Positions 13,001-25,282 of a stretch of DNA of 64,000 nucleotides are shown here, one piece after another. The stretch lies in assembly GCF_041381155.1 (NCBI RefSeq), contig NC_091143.1:36942679-37006678 (forward strand), read 5' to 3'. Both the position numbers and the translations under genes were made by a program. Position 1 is the stretch's first letter, and every line of letters begins with the position of its first letter. Source of the DNA: Argopecten irradians (lineage: Eukaryota > Mollusca > Bivalvia > Pectinida > Pectinidae). Below the pieces are notes generated by a model. That model had not been told where the DNA came from and did not search any database. It saw only the letters and a program-made list of their open reading frames with translations.

Positions 13001-13730
13001 AATAACATTTTAGACAGAGAATCTTACTTAGAATTTAAAAGCTAATGTCGTATATCCCCGAGTTTAAGATTCTGTTCCTCACGTAAAAATTCACACTATG
13101 TTAACAAAAGTATCACCAGTGATTCAGAAGACTTCAAATCGATGAAGGAAATAGTATAGAAACAAATACAAATCAAATAGGATGATTGTTCCAAAATAAT
13201 GATTAAATGTTGATAAAACCGTATTTCGATACTTATAAAAGAATATTAATAACAAGCGTTGAACTATTATATATAAGATTATATTATAAATCCCTTCTTT
13301 AGAGGCAATTTTGTGTAACATATAATTATTGTTGTGTAGAAATAATCGATGTTTCTTTGTGTTTTTTTGTTTTTGTTTTTGTTTTTTTTTTCCTATGGAA
13401 CAGCGAATCATGTTTTCTATAGCATTGTTGCATCGGCAAACATCGAATTTTTCTACTGACAAATGATTGAAATGCTCCAATCCAAGATAAAAAAAAGTGT
13501 TCCCACGACTATTTCATGTTATTCAGCATTTAAAAAGCTGTGCTTCGTAATTATACTCCTGTCCATTTCAAATATATCTTTTGTTTCATCCATATTAATG
13601 TTTATCACTTGCTAAAATCTTACCCTTTCATCCCAGTCCGAACATTACACCTTTTCTGTGGTCCAGCTAAGACGCAACAGATCATCCCCAAAAGAATCGC
13701 ACCAAGAATTGTTTTTCCTTTGCCAAACAT
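10066..13730 (-). CDS. Small secreted cysteine-rich protein B, diverged paralogue of gene A
   Basis: Complete three-exon gene on the - strand: 13624-13730, 12816-12997 and 10066-10205, 429 nt, 142 aa plus stop TAG at 10066-10068. Donors are gtaaga and gtaagt; acceptors end ttatttag and tttacag. The first exon is 107 nt and intron phases are 2 and 1, as in gene A. Residues 1-22 (MFGKGKTILGAILLGMICCV plus LA) form a signal peptide. Mature cysteines are C28, C44, C62, C77, C81, C101 and C142. C28, C44, C62, C77 and C101 align with C30, C47, C59, C75 and C105 of gene A, and both third exons open with G-x-x-x-C followed later by ITL. A basic run RRRLLKK sits at the end of exon 2. Function is unknown. 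The second intron is long (about 2.6 kb) and contains repeats. Confidence 0.82.
10553..10703. repeat. Palindromic MITE-like repeat in intron 2 of gene B
   Basis: The left arm aagcattgatgtcactactt and the right arm ending atagtgacaacaatgctt are inverted copies. The palindrome continues inward through tttaacttcat / atgaagttgaaa and ttgcaaac / gtttgcaa. A related half copy lies near 50365-50425. No target-site duplication was confirmed. Confidence 0.55.
11470..12780. repeat. Repeat-rich intronic stretch
   Basis: From 11470 to 11650 there is a run of cgcgaa / ttcgcg-type repeat sequence that recurs around 1690-1790. From 11940 the text is AT-rich with a phrase doubled at about 11949 and 11989 (ggattt..aagaaatgacc.attt). 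Nothing coding was found on either strand. Confidence 0.4.
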
Positions 13731-15017
13731 CGTGAAATTGATTATTATTCAAATGTACGTCCAGTTGATTTTTTACGAATTTTCGTCTTATCAAATAATC
13801 CCAAGTTTCACTCTTCTAAAATATTGTTTATGTGGCACTGAAATCGTTCAATGTATCCTGTTCAGCTGCAGTTTCTAAATAAGAACATTATACCAAGAGT
13901 GTCAACATATATATCTGGTATTTATAATAAGTTACAAATTAACTAAAATGTTCGTTTCCTGTCCGCCTCTTTGTGTTAGGCCTTTTTATACATGTACATA
14001 ACAAAATACAGAACAAAGTCAACGTGTTAATCTAACATGTACAGTAAAACAACTAAATATATCACTGACATCAAACGGCGAAGTCACTTGCTGAAAGCAT
14101 GCATGTCCGATGGTGCAATGAACACAAATGAAGATCGATAGACTGTCTTGGTTTGGACGATCCCTACCAGCTGTGGTCAGATAAAAGGGGACTTATCTAA
14201 TGTGTCAGAGGTCATGTTTAGGTGAACCTAAAAACCAAGCCAAATATGTCAAAATCATAAACACCAAATAAATACCTTATCCCTTTAAACTTTATGCTCG
14301 AAGCTAAAGGAATGGCGCTGTGTTATTATTCCAAGCTGTTGATAAGACTTATCAAAATATTATTTACCTAGAAATGTTGATGTTCCGAGAGGAAAAAAGT
14401 ACCGACATAAAATCATAAGTCATAATCCAAGTTCAAATTCCAACAAAGTTAACACAAGCAAAATGTGTGTCTGAAATAAGAATCTTACATAAGAATACAT
14501 CGTTAATTTCACCAAGTAAACAAACCAAAGCCAATCCGTCTATTGCGTTCAGTAGAAATTTCAAATGAAAATTATCAGGCGACCAAAGAGCTATCATGCA
14601 TCTTAAACATTTCTCAACATTAGATATAAAAGGGAGTAATGAGATCAATACTTATAACGTCAATCTCAAGTCCGGGAAAACGAGATATTTCATATTCGAT
14701 CAGTGTTACAGATATAACAAAACTTCCTTATAAATATCAAAGGAGAAAATGAAACCTGTTTTATGTTTACTGTACATCGTATCTGAATTGGTTCTGTTGT
14801 AGTTTTGTTAGCTTTATGCAATGCATACAATTCATAACAAAGCAGATTGATGGTTTTTCTTTATTTAAACATCAAGGGATGCCAAACATTCACAACTATT
14901 CAAAAACATGACGGTAACATTTATTTATTAATTCAGTACTCTTTCTTGTCATAAAAATACAATAAATACTATACATTATATGAATGTAAATATATCGCTT
15001 ATTGTAAGTAATCTTAA
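13731..15017. other. Upstream region of gene B and intergenic DNA, no gene seen
   Basis: No exon with convincing splice sites and no recognisable repeat family was found here. Open frames are short and of biased, AT-driven composition. The first few hundred bases should include the promoter of gene B, but no clear TATA box stands out. Confidence 0.4.
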
Positions 15018-15026
15018 TCGGAAGAT

Positions 15027-15325
15027 CATCCTCGATGCGCCAGGGGTTACTATATTACTGATGTTATATCCACCACTGGACTATATCATAGCAAAACTGG
15101 AGACAATAGAAGACACTGCAATTTGATCCTTTGATGTTCATCAAGGAATAGTATAACGATACATTGTGCTTGACTGTGTTGCTTTGAAGTTTGGCGTTGC
15201 TCTCTCTGTAATCTTCAAAGGGGTCTTGCAGACCTGTGTTTGGTCAGTTTTTGTCTCCTAAACTGCCAGAAAAGTTGGGGTTGGATATAACGTCAGTAAT
15301 AGTAACCCCTGTAGTATCGAGGATG
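15027..15325. mobile_element. 299-bp MITE with about 45-bp inverted repeats and 9-bp TSD
   Basis: The left end is CATCCTCGATGCGCCAGGGG and continues through ttactatattactgatgtta. The right end is the imperfect inverse, ending cccctgtagtatcgaggatg. Flanks are tcggaagat (15018-15026) and ccggaagat (15326-15334), a 9-bp duplication with one mismatch. This is a longer member of the family at 4430-4501 and 60995-61084, with an internal non-coding segment. A MULE-type MITE is the likely class. Confidence 0.72.
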
Positions 15326-15334
15326 CCGGAAGAT

Positions 15335-16675
15335 ATGCGATGTTAATTATATTAAACATATCCATTCAGTTCTAGTCGTTAATGCTTTAGGATGACCACT
15401 TCTTACGAAGTACCCGATTTTTTTACCAACCATCGCCAGAAAAAAAATGTTCCAATTATCATATCGTTTGTCCATTAGCTTATCGAAAGACCAATAAAAT
15501 GGGACCAAATAACAAACCGCGGAGTTCGGCGTCCGTTCGTCCGTTACCAACCGACTTTTTTCATATAACGTCTTCATTTCAAAGACACACGGTCAATCAC
15601 TATACATTAAAGGAAACAGATTAACTGTAAATCCGTTGTCGCAGACAGAGCCATCAGTTGTGCTTGACGAAGTGTAGAGGTGGATATTACGACAGTAAAA
15701 GATGTAACTCCTGGAATATCGAAGATGTTTTGTGGTGAGGGAAGTGTAAGCGGGTAGGAGTACATTTATGATATTTACTCAATTAGCCAGGTGGGCGGTA
15801 TAGACCATCTGGGCCACTTGTTATTTCTAAAATTATGAAATTTAAGTTCACTAACATCTGTTTCCCTGTAGTGAAGCATACTTGTACTAAGCTGATTTCC
15901 TTGGTTAAAAGTAAATGTATTTGTATGTTTTAATGTACCAAAAACGTTTAGTGTGGCTTTAGAGGTCAAGCTTTATGTTGATATTGAAGGTTTGTTTTTT
16001 AATCAAAAGATATAATACATGTGTTATAAAAGAAGTAGAAATATACCATGGACTTTCAAAAATTTGTCCGTGGATCATAATATAATCATTTGGTCAGAAT
16101 CCAAGTTGTTCATCATTTATATTTAATTTGCATTATGATAAATAAATGTATGAAGACTTTTTTTCGCAATGAAATCAATACCTCAGTGACAAGTGTTATA
16201 CTCGTGAAATAATGAGAAAATGTAAAGGAAGTGATGATTTGTATGTACATTCTACACTGTCCGTGAAGGATGTTTGAGTTCAAATTGCCGATCGCATAAT
16301 CTTTGGTAGAATGTTCTCCAAAACCATGATGATTTCGGATACAATATTACACAGTCAAACACAACCAATGTAGAGATGGTTTTAAAGCTAGAATTATAAG
16401 GACTGATTGGTAATATATGCTGTCCTGTCTGGAAAATAGATCTGAAAATGGCAGGATTTGTTGCAATTTCCGTGAAACATATCATTTTAAGCCCCGTGAT
16501 TCCTAGGACACCCTTGTCGGTAAGGTAAATTGGCCAAATGGAGAGTGCACCAAGCTCTTTTAGTCAGTTCTAGTCGTTAATGCTTTAAACGTCTCCTTTT
16601 TATGAAATCTATTTACAGCGTTGAGTGGCAGTTTTTTCGAAACATATTTTAGGACTGGTATGATGTTAAATAATG
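15335..16675. repeat. Intergenic stretch with a repeated phrase
   Basis: The phrase cagttctagtcgttaatgct occurs at about 15366 and 16563 in direct orientation, suggesting two related but diverged repeat copies. A tail similar to the catcctcgat MITE terminus (ctcctggaatatcgaagatg) is at 15706-15727. No coding exon was supported. Confidence 0.35.
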
Positions 16676-16681
16676 TCCCAT

Positions 16682-17763
16682 GGAGGTCATATGGCGGCCA
16701 TCTTGGATTTCAGTCATCAAAAATGGCCAAAATGACACATTTGCATATCCGCACATAGATAGAGAACCGAACAACATAAAGAGGCAAATGAACACATTTT
16801 TTAATATGAATGAAACATGCTGAATACGATAAAATCATAATAATGACGTTACATCTTCTCAGTTTTTTTAAATGACGGGAAAATAATGATTTTTTTTCAG
16901 CTTTTTTCACTAAAAATTCAATGAACGTCATAAGTTTCATCACAAGAGAAAAATTGATGGACAAAAGACCTTATAACAGACCTTATAACAGTCTACTCTT
17001 GTGTAACCGCATGTGTACTATAAAAATATAGATCGCATGAGTGAGTTGGAGCATGAGGGAATCATCGAAATAGATGTAGACATTTATTCCCTGGAGTGCA
17101 GAAACTCTACGCAAACCTGCAGCAGCTAGGTGAAAACCAAAGGCGCAATCGTGGGACAAAAGGATTTAGTTTTGTGGTATTGAGCTGTGATACTATCGTG
17201 TCTTCAAGACGAAAAATACAAGGATAATACGAACTTGGTGGTACTTTTCGTCCTGGCACGAGGCGATGATTTATAAAAAATTCTGTGTTTTCAGTTGTTT
17301 TCACTTAAGGAAAGTGGATTATTAGTTGTATTCTAGTTGTAATTTGGAACTGTCTGAATCATAGTTAAACATGTTTACTAGCCTTTGGATGTTTACTGGA
17401 TCAGGTTCCCTTTCTTTTTTCACCTCACTCATGAGATCATCTACACAAGGGTTAGTTCAGTTCTCAACTCTAAAAGACTGTTACAAGGTGGTTTTTGTCA
17501 AATTTTTTTCTTGTGATGATTTTTTTTTTTTTTTTTTTTTTTGCATAAAAACCCTGAAAATTTCATTGTTTTCTCGCCATTTAACAAAACTGAGAAGACG
17601 TAACGTAATTATTATGATTTAATCGTATTCAGCATGTTTCAATCATATTAAAAACGTGTTTATTTGCCTCTGTGTGTTGTCTGGTTCTCTATCTATGCGC
17701 GACTGTGTCATTTTTGGTCATTTTTGATAACTGAAATCCAAGATGGCCGCCATATGACCTCTA
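16682..17763. repeat. About 1.08-kb large inverted repeat
   Basis: The left end ggaggtcatatggcggccat is mirrored by the right end atggccgccatatgacctct. Inversion continues inward through the atcttggatttcagt block, the gagaaccg..aca block, the gaatacgat..aatcataataa block, and a catgagtgag block near 17040 and 17430. The arms are about 350-380 bp and imperfect (a poly-T run at 17519-17542 interrupts the right one), around a loop of about 350 bp. This is either a foldback element or two opposed copies of one repeat. It holds no convincing gene. Confidence 0.6.
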
Positions 17764-18733
17764 TTTCTCCTCCCTCACTAATAAAGGTTTTATAGTGTAT
17801 TAGTCGATGACATTGCAGTCATAAGTTCATCCTATTTCCCTTTATCTCTTTGTAATATTCTTTTGTGACATTATGTAAATTAATCTAATGTTTTAATTTA
17901 AACCATAACTTAATTTTTTTTAAGAAAATGCTTTCAGTTATATATAAAATACCTATAATTTCATTCTTTTGTCTGTATGCTCTATTTGTATTCTATAAAA
18001 CTGTCCATGAATGCTACAAGCGTCAAACACTGGAGAATGATCTAGCGTAGAGACGTATTACACAGCTGATTTTATTTGATGGGGATTATTTACGCTATGT
18101 CTGCAGTTATTACCGCGAACATAAAAACATGTTACTTTTCCATATATGCCATATTTGCATGATATAATCAACAACCGCTATTGGCAAAACAGCGTCAAAT
18201 AGAACTTGTATGTGTATGGTTGTGTATTGTACATTCCGGTCAAACAAACGCGCTTTGTACCTGTACACAATAGTAAACATAACGGCATGGCTATTTAGTG
18301 ACAGAAATACATGTATGTGACGAATCTTGTGGAATTGTTTTCCTGCAATATCCGATTTGAAGAAAGATACCATTTGTCAGCGGTGTAATATCCTTAAATG
18401 GGATTATTGTTCGTGACTCGACAATTTCCTGGCTGCCTAAGGAGCTATGTCAGGCTTGACGATGTTGATATATTAGCCAAGTATACACAGAAAACATTCA
18501 TGTTTTATCAAAAATATTTTTCTTATTCTTTTTGATAAATTCAAACTTGGAATTTAATTATAGTCAACACTGTTGTAATAATTGCTATTGTGCAATTATA
18601 TAATGAATTTGCACTTATCTCACCTTGTCATTGAAGCTGTGTTAGTATATGTGAACTGGCATAGTCTACTTCCATTAATAATTAATTAGGTAACGGTTAG
18701 TAATTGATAAAGCAATCATGCATTATTGTACAG

Positions 18734-18817
18734 GTTGATGCTGTCAGGACACTGATCAATGTGAAATCGATGTCAAAGGACCGTCGCCACAGCATGTCGG
18801 GAGTCCCATTTTACAAG
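18734..18817 (+). other. Orphan internal exon candidate (28 codons)
   Basis: An 84-nt stretch lies between an acceptor (attgtacag) and a strong donor (AAG then gtatgt), open in phase 0-0. It encodes VDAVRTLINVKSMSKDRRHS followed by MSGVPFYK. RRHSMS fits a basophilic kinase-site pattern. I do not recognise the protein. It may be a 5'-UTR exon of the ammonium transporter 1.5 kb downstream, where an acceptor-like tttcag precedes the start at 20288, since the transporter frame has an in-frame TAA at 20315. It may instead belong to another gene. Confidence 0.4.
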
Positions 18818-20326
18818 GTATGTCACCAAAACATTCAATATGACATTACATCTATAATCAAGTAGATCATATTGAATTCTAGATCATATTGAATTCTGGG
18901 ATTAATCAATGGTTGCGTCGGTCATAATTGTTTTGAATTTAAATGTAGATATGTTGTTGAAAATCAATGAAACATTATTATTCTTTCAATTGTATTTTTC
19001 AAAATTGTAATCATTTCAAAAGATAATGTGACATCATAAAATAAAAATTCTATAGAATTTTTGCTGGAGAACTGTTTGAAACACCACGTAATTCCCAAGG
19101 CAATTCTGCATTTAAAGTAAAATGTTTCTTATATCTCATATCCTTTCTATATAGTTTTACTTTAATATTGTCTGAAATTTAAGTCTAAATATATTCACTT
19201 GTTGATACATAAAATGACATTCATATCGAACATCTTTGCTAGCCACACGGGGATTTTACTATTTACTCACACGGACGTAGCCTTTCGTGTCTGCATTAGT
19301 TTGTGATTTACCGAACAAGGGATGGATACATGTATTTACTGGAACGGACGTAACCATTCGATCATATAAAAAGAATCGCTTTGGTCTGCATTCGTTCATA
19401 TTCTGAAATTAATGTACTAATCCTAGTTCATTTTTATACATATTCGTCCATAATAACCACGCAATATTTCATGTTATGCAGTAGCTGCTGATGTTCGCGA
19501 TGTCTTTCTGATACCGAAACGACATTTTTCAACTGAGGTCAATATCATGAAATGTTCAGCCCTCGACATTGACATGGTATATGGTACATGTATATTATGT
19601 GTAATCCTTGGAAAAATCAACACCAGAGCCAGTTCATTGGAGAACTATTTTTAATAGTAAAAGGGACCTATGCGGTTGACAGTATTTTTTAAATACGTAA
19701 TCACGAATTTAGCACGTGTGTCTATTACAGTAATAATTATCCTCCACAGATGTTTTACACGTCCTCAGTGATGTGTATCCATTGTTTATGTGTACAATGC
19801 CATTTTTGTTGGTTTCTGATCGATGTATAGTATATAGTTAACAAACTAAATTATTGACAAGGATACGGATGAATGAAGACGCTTCAGAATGGTTTGTTAT
19901 GTTATTGTACAAACAATTGTCCCCGAGTAATGCTAGATCTCATTCGTTTTTAGATTACTTTCTTTTATCAGATAGATGAATATATAACACCAAAATAATG
20001 ACAGGAATTTTTCTAGTAATGTTATAAAGAAAGACCTTCTCTCTCCATGACAAGTACGACTGGCATTCATCAAGCATGGCCTACTTTGGATCATTTGATA
20101 TTATTAGAATATTGATGCTGTAAGCCTACAGTGGCCTGTCAAGCTTGTCTGCGGGATACCATTCACTTGTGCCGAGCTACCTTGAAGGTGATTTATTTTA
20201 TACCAGTTTATAATATATAACCGTAAACACCAACTTGTACAGCAGTGTTATTGCTTAGTTACGAAGCATTCCTGTCAAATGTTTCAGACATCCTTGATGA
20301 CACTTTTGAATGATTAATCATCAAAA
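18818..20326. other. Intergenic or 5'-UTR intron before the ammonium transporter
   Basis: AT-rich sequence without a supported coding exon. A tttcag at 20283-20288 is a possible 5'-UTR acceptor for the transporter. Confidence 0.35.
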
Positions 20327-23300
20327 ATGTCGGTTAGTAATTCCACCACGGCCAGTAACCATGACAACAGGACGATTACGACGGGGACGAACTGCTGGAC
20401 TACCACGGCCAGTACTACATTGCCCCCGGGGGAAGATGTAGAGGCTTGGATAGATGATGCCACATGGATTCTTACAAGCTCCTTCATTATCTTCACCATG
20501 CAGTCAGGTTAGTGTGGAATGACGTATTAACATCCTAACAGTTCTACACAGATACTAACGGGTACTGATCGCTGGTCGGAATTTTTTCACCTTGTACTAG
20601 ATGTACCCCGAGTTCCTTCACCAATACACACGATGCGTCTTTAGATGATCCTAGATGTTCATCCGACGTCAAAAAAATCAAACCAAATTTTATTCGTGTA
20701 TTTCGAGAGATTTTGTTGGTTGTTGTTTCCAGTAGACAAAGAGTCCTAAACTCTGTACCGCGAGATACCATTGCCTTACTTAAGAAAATTGGAATGTATT
20801 GGCTACATGTTTCTCCGGGTAATCTTTTTTTTCTTCCATAAAGAACTTATATAAGACTATAGATATCATAATTCATATAAAACACGCTGTAGCAGAATCT
20901 TTCGAATAAACTCAAGATTGGCACATATTATGTACAACATCACTTGCTGCAGGGTTCGGACTGTTGGAGAGTGGCATGGCCAGTCGGAAGAATGAAGTGA
21001 ACATTATGGTCAAGAATGTAGTGGACGTTGTGTTTGGAGGACTGACCTACTGGACAATAGGGTACGGACTGACGTTTGGGGATTCATCAGGCTCTAACAG
21101 CTTTAGTGGAGTCGGATCTTTCTTCCTAGACCCAGGCAAGTAGTCAAATGCTGAAACGCTTATCTAAAGCGGCAGGTATTCGTAGATACAGAACTAAGAA
21201 ATGACTACCTTCATATATTCACTGTATTCATCAAGAAAAGAAAACGACTAGGACACTAAGCAGCATGTTGTCATCCATATGTATCAGTCAAACGGCATGT
21301 TCCATTCAACGGAACGGCGAGGTGATATGGAATAACCGGATCGTTCATCTAAAATAAAAATACAATATGCTGGTATAATAACGATTTAATTTAGTATTTA
21401 TGTAATTTCTTACATTACGTTGTAATATATTTATATAATAAGTAGTTAAGTTAGTCTTTTTGTTGTTTTGTAGATGAGAAACACATGGGGACGGTTTTTT
21501 CAAAGTTTATATTCCAAGCCTCGTTTTGTACAACTGCGACTACTATTGTATCAGGTATCTAATTTTCGAAGTGCACAATTCTAAGTGGTGTTTTAACATT
21601 TGATCATCGACGTATTTTGTGTGGTTGTTAAATCCGTAGACTTGGCTCGCATGTCCGCTCCTCTTCTAACTGAACATGTTGGTAAAAATCACCATATGAA
21701 ACAGGTTTATAAAATCAGATATTTGTCAGGATGTTACCATTTATATTTTTCGATCATGATAAAAACCTGGATGGTTTAAGATTATGTATGACTGACACGG
21801 TTAAGTAAACTGAGTACCCGACTTTTGTCTCCCTAGCCCTTCTCATCGGGGGGGGGGTGTCAAAAGTCACATAACTGGTTGTGGATCGGTGATTTTTCTC
21901 CGGGTTGTAAGTGATTGGCCAACCACTACAACATGGAACGTTCTTAAATGATACTGGGTGGTGATGTACATGTTATTTAAGCTGACTGTTTGTACAAGGT
22001 GCCGTAGCTGAACGGACCAAGCTGACGGCCTACATTGTCTTCTGTCTGCTCAACACTCTGGTGTACAGTTTCCCTGCCCACTGGATCTGGGCACCCACGG
22101 GCTGGCTCCGGAAACTACACGTGGTCGATGTGGCAGGGGTGGGGCCTGTCCATTTAGTAGGCGGAACCACAGCTTTGATTGCCGCCATCATGGTGAAGCC
22201 TCGTTATCAACGATTTTCGAAAGAAGGCGAAACGGTGCATCATGGGAACTCTGTCAATGCGCTGCTGGGCCTATTTATATTATGGCTAGTATACTATCAT
22301 ATTACAAATCAAAACTGTGATAAATAAATACATAATGTAAGTCAAATGACTTTATCTGTCAAACTTGTAATGAATATACACCATGGCTAATGAGCATGAC
22401 AAAGAAAGACAAGTGTTTACATTGCACTTCATGTTATCATCAATCAAATGTATCTTATATTGATGTTAGTTTTAACACAAACATTAGCATGTACTCTTGA
22501 TAATGTGTTAATTATATCTCCATAACGTTACGTAATTTTTTTTCTATCAGTCAATATAATCCGGTAAAATATCACATTTCCTCAAAGAATTATTTTTCTC
22601 AGACATCACTACGCCGTTACCACAACCAATCAGGTGTGGTGTTACAAACTATCGCGTCACTTTATGAGAATATTAGCCAATGAGATACACGTTAGAAGAG
22701 AGATTGAGTTACATGGTCATACTCCATTCACATGTTGATTACATTTCTATAATCTCCACAGTTATCTTTTACAGGTGGGGATGGCTTGGCTTCAACTGTG
22801 GTAGTACGTTTGGAATCAGTGGAGGGAAATGGAAGTTAGCTGCCAGGTATATCATTACTATAGTCTTTATTTACATAATACTGTATAAAATATTTTGCTC
22901 TGAATATTAAAACATGCGTGATTTTTTTTTCATTTTACATTTTCCAACTGTTTTCCATTTTTTTAATCACAACCTCCCTGGACAATGTTCTTTTACAGAT
23001 CTGCGGCGACCACGATCCTCGCAGCATGCGGCGGAGGTACCATGGCTTTCGTGTTAAGGTAACACCAATAGCTCTCAACATACATTGTAGGATAATCGTT
23101 GTCATGTCAATTTATAACTCTATTACGCTCATTAACGACGATTGTCCAATATATTGAATAGCGAACATCAGAAAATCAATCTCCACATTGCTATCGCAGG
23201 TACAAAGGAACAAAAAAGCTAAGCGAAGTTCGTCTTCAATTTTCAAGATCAGCTAAGTGAAGTTGATTTTAAATTCATGTACATTGTTAACTCAAGATGG

Positions 23301-23692
23301 TTTTTCACCCATTGAATGGGGGTAGCTTAGGAGGTAGCTTAGTAGCCAAAACGATAGATAACGAATCAAAATATTTATTACATTATTGTATATTGTGTGT
23401 TCCCTCTCACTCAGGTAAATGAATATATATTAAAGAGCATGGCTAATTTTTTATTTATATTTAACAGCTTCTTCATACACAAAGGCAAATACGACATTGC
23501 TTTGATCGTGAACGGGATCCTTGGCTCTCTAGTCAGCATAACAGGTGAGACCTCTTGATTTGTGAATAACAAGGGAAATTGAAAATGTCTACTAAGCATT
23601 CTTAAAATTCTACGACAAAACTTCTTTTGAAAACTTAGCTTTACCGATACGACAACTTCTCAGTTCTTGAAACCATGAAAAATAGCAATAAT

Positions 23693-23727
<35 letters not shown>

Positions 23728-25282
23728 ATTAGAAGGTTGTTTTAGGTCTTTGTTATGTTTCGTGATAAATTCGGCTCATAACCATTGATGTTGGATGTTT
23801 TAAACTACCCAATCCAAAAAGCTTACATCTGGATATATATGAGGATTTGTCCTCAGTCATACGGCTACACATTAGTTACAATGCTGTATCCAAATTTGTA
23901 GGTATATGTGCAGTTACAAGAACTTGGGTTGCCGTGGTGATTGGTGCCATTGGCGCATGCGTGACCGCCGGAGCGGAAGTCTTGTTGGTAAAGCTAAAAA
24001 TAGACGATCCTGTTGGAGCGACAGCAGTCCACCTTGCCGGCTCCCTCTGGGGAATGATCAGCTGTGGCCTGTTTGCCACAAAAGACAATATTGAACGATC
24101 GTTTAGCTTCCATGATGGTCTTGTTTGGGTACGTAATACCATGAAACAATGTTATAATTAACGGCTATAACAAACCATTAACTTTGACTCCATGGTTATA
24201 TAACGTACACGTAGTATGTTTCAATCTTATAAATTGTATGTACATGTAATATGTAAAGATAAGGTGTTGTTCATACAGTAATGTTACCGCTATTATAATT
24301 TTCCTTTATTTGTTGTTTGTAACGGAAGTAAGTCATCAGTTTACCAAAATACTCAGTACCTTGAAGGGACAATTCAGTGAGGCTTTAATTCCATTGCATC
24401 ACCAAGAAGTAAAATATGACATAAATGCATTGTTCTACATTCTTTATGAAACATATAACAAGAAATATTGACAAATTCCACGACATTGTTAAGTATTTTG
24501 ATTGATACCGTTGAAATTTCAATTCATTGATCAATGTTATTAAGCAGGTACAACATGTACGCTGTATCCCATCCTCGATACTCCAGGGGTTCCGATCACT
24601 TACGATCTCATCTCTACACCCCTGGACTAGCTCCTCTATAATACCTGAATTTGTTAGGTAGACTGTATTTGTTTACATGCAATCATTGTCCTTACAGGGA
24701 GGAGGTTGGTATCTTCTTGGTGTACAATTATTAGCCATAGTCGCCATCATCGCGTGGACAGTTGTGACGTCATCAATTATTTTGAAGGGCATCGACCTCA
24801 CTATCGGATTGCGCATGACTCTGGAGGAGGAGTTGTTCGGAGCGGATTATTTTGAACACAATGTAGAACCGACTGACGATATCCGAGAACATGCCGAACG
24901 AATATTACGTCACTTGACGCACGAGGAACGTACCAATCCCGCCTATGTCACATCGAGACCGCTTTGGTGGTGGTGGAAGAGAAGGAACGAACGCGCCGCT
25001 ACTCCGAAGAGTGACGAAACGGATAGTGCGTCTGGATATATATCTGACGATTCTGGTATCAAATCTCTCCAGAAAGGTCAGAGTTCAGATTCTGTTAGAG
25101 AGGTCACGGACAGCGGAAATGACTTGACTGAGGTGAACAATACTGTCGGAAACGAGGCGAACGGACACGCGACCGAAAATGGTCACTCAGAGAAATGCAA
25201 GAAGCCTACATCGAACGGACACAGTTATATTAACAATGCTTTCCAGAATGACGATGACGAGTCCGATGTCACGAATATGTAG
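20327..25282 (+). CDS. Ammonium transporter, AMT family
   Basis: Complete nine-exon gene: 20327-20507, 20953-21135, 21474-21554, 21999-22284, 22775-22846, 22999-23058, 23468-23544, 23902-24128 and 24698-25282; 1752 nt, 583 aa. The start is fixed by an in-frame TAA at 20315. The product should be a trimeric, roughly 11-helix plasma-membrane channel carrying ammonium/ammonia. Family blocks are clear: ATWILTSSFIIFTMQSGFGL (from the end of exon 1), KNEVNIMVKNVVDVVFGG, WWGWLGFNCGSTFG, and GGGWYLLGVQLLA. The twin pore histidines are H200 (GPVH) and H357 (ATAVH), with D192 before the first, as in AmtB-type proteins. After about residue 430 comes a cytoplasmic tail that is acidic and Ser/Asn-rich with no fold I recognise; a WWWWKRR run lies inside it. 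Two introns appear to start with GC instead of GT (see findings). AATAAA is at 25447-25452. In aquatic animals such transporters serve nitrogen excretion. Confidence 0.95.
23696..23725. repeat. Poly(A) tract in intron 7 of the ammonium transporter gene
   Basis: A run of about 27-30 A residues, possibly the tail of an old retroposed sequence. No recognisable body lies next to it. Confidence 0.5.
24470..24622. repeat. Dispersed repeat plus half copy of the catcctcgatactcc MITE, intron 8 of AMT gene
   Basis: 24470-24560 repeats the sequence at 5810-5910. It is followed at about 24573 by catcctcgatactccagggg and the palindrome core tcacttacgatctc, but the right terminus is degraded to ctacacccctgg. 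It is therefore a broken member of the palindromic MITE family. Confidence 0.5.

Noticed and set aside
13124-13480. 118-codon open frame on the - strand
   Set aside because: It is dominated by Lys/Asn/Ile/Leu from AT-rich DNA, includes a poly-Q/K run from a T-rich tract, and overlaps intron 1 of gene B.
21820-21960. Second SINE copy, based on ggtgatttttctccggg in AMT intron 3
   Set aside because: Only a short stretch matches the SINE body and no A or B box is present; at most it is a decayed fragment.
23876-24142. 88-codon open frame antisense to AMT exon 8
   Set aside because: Shadow of the conserved transporter exon.
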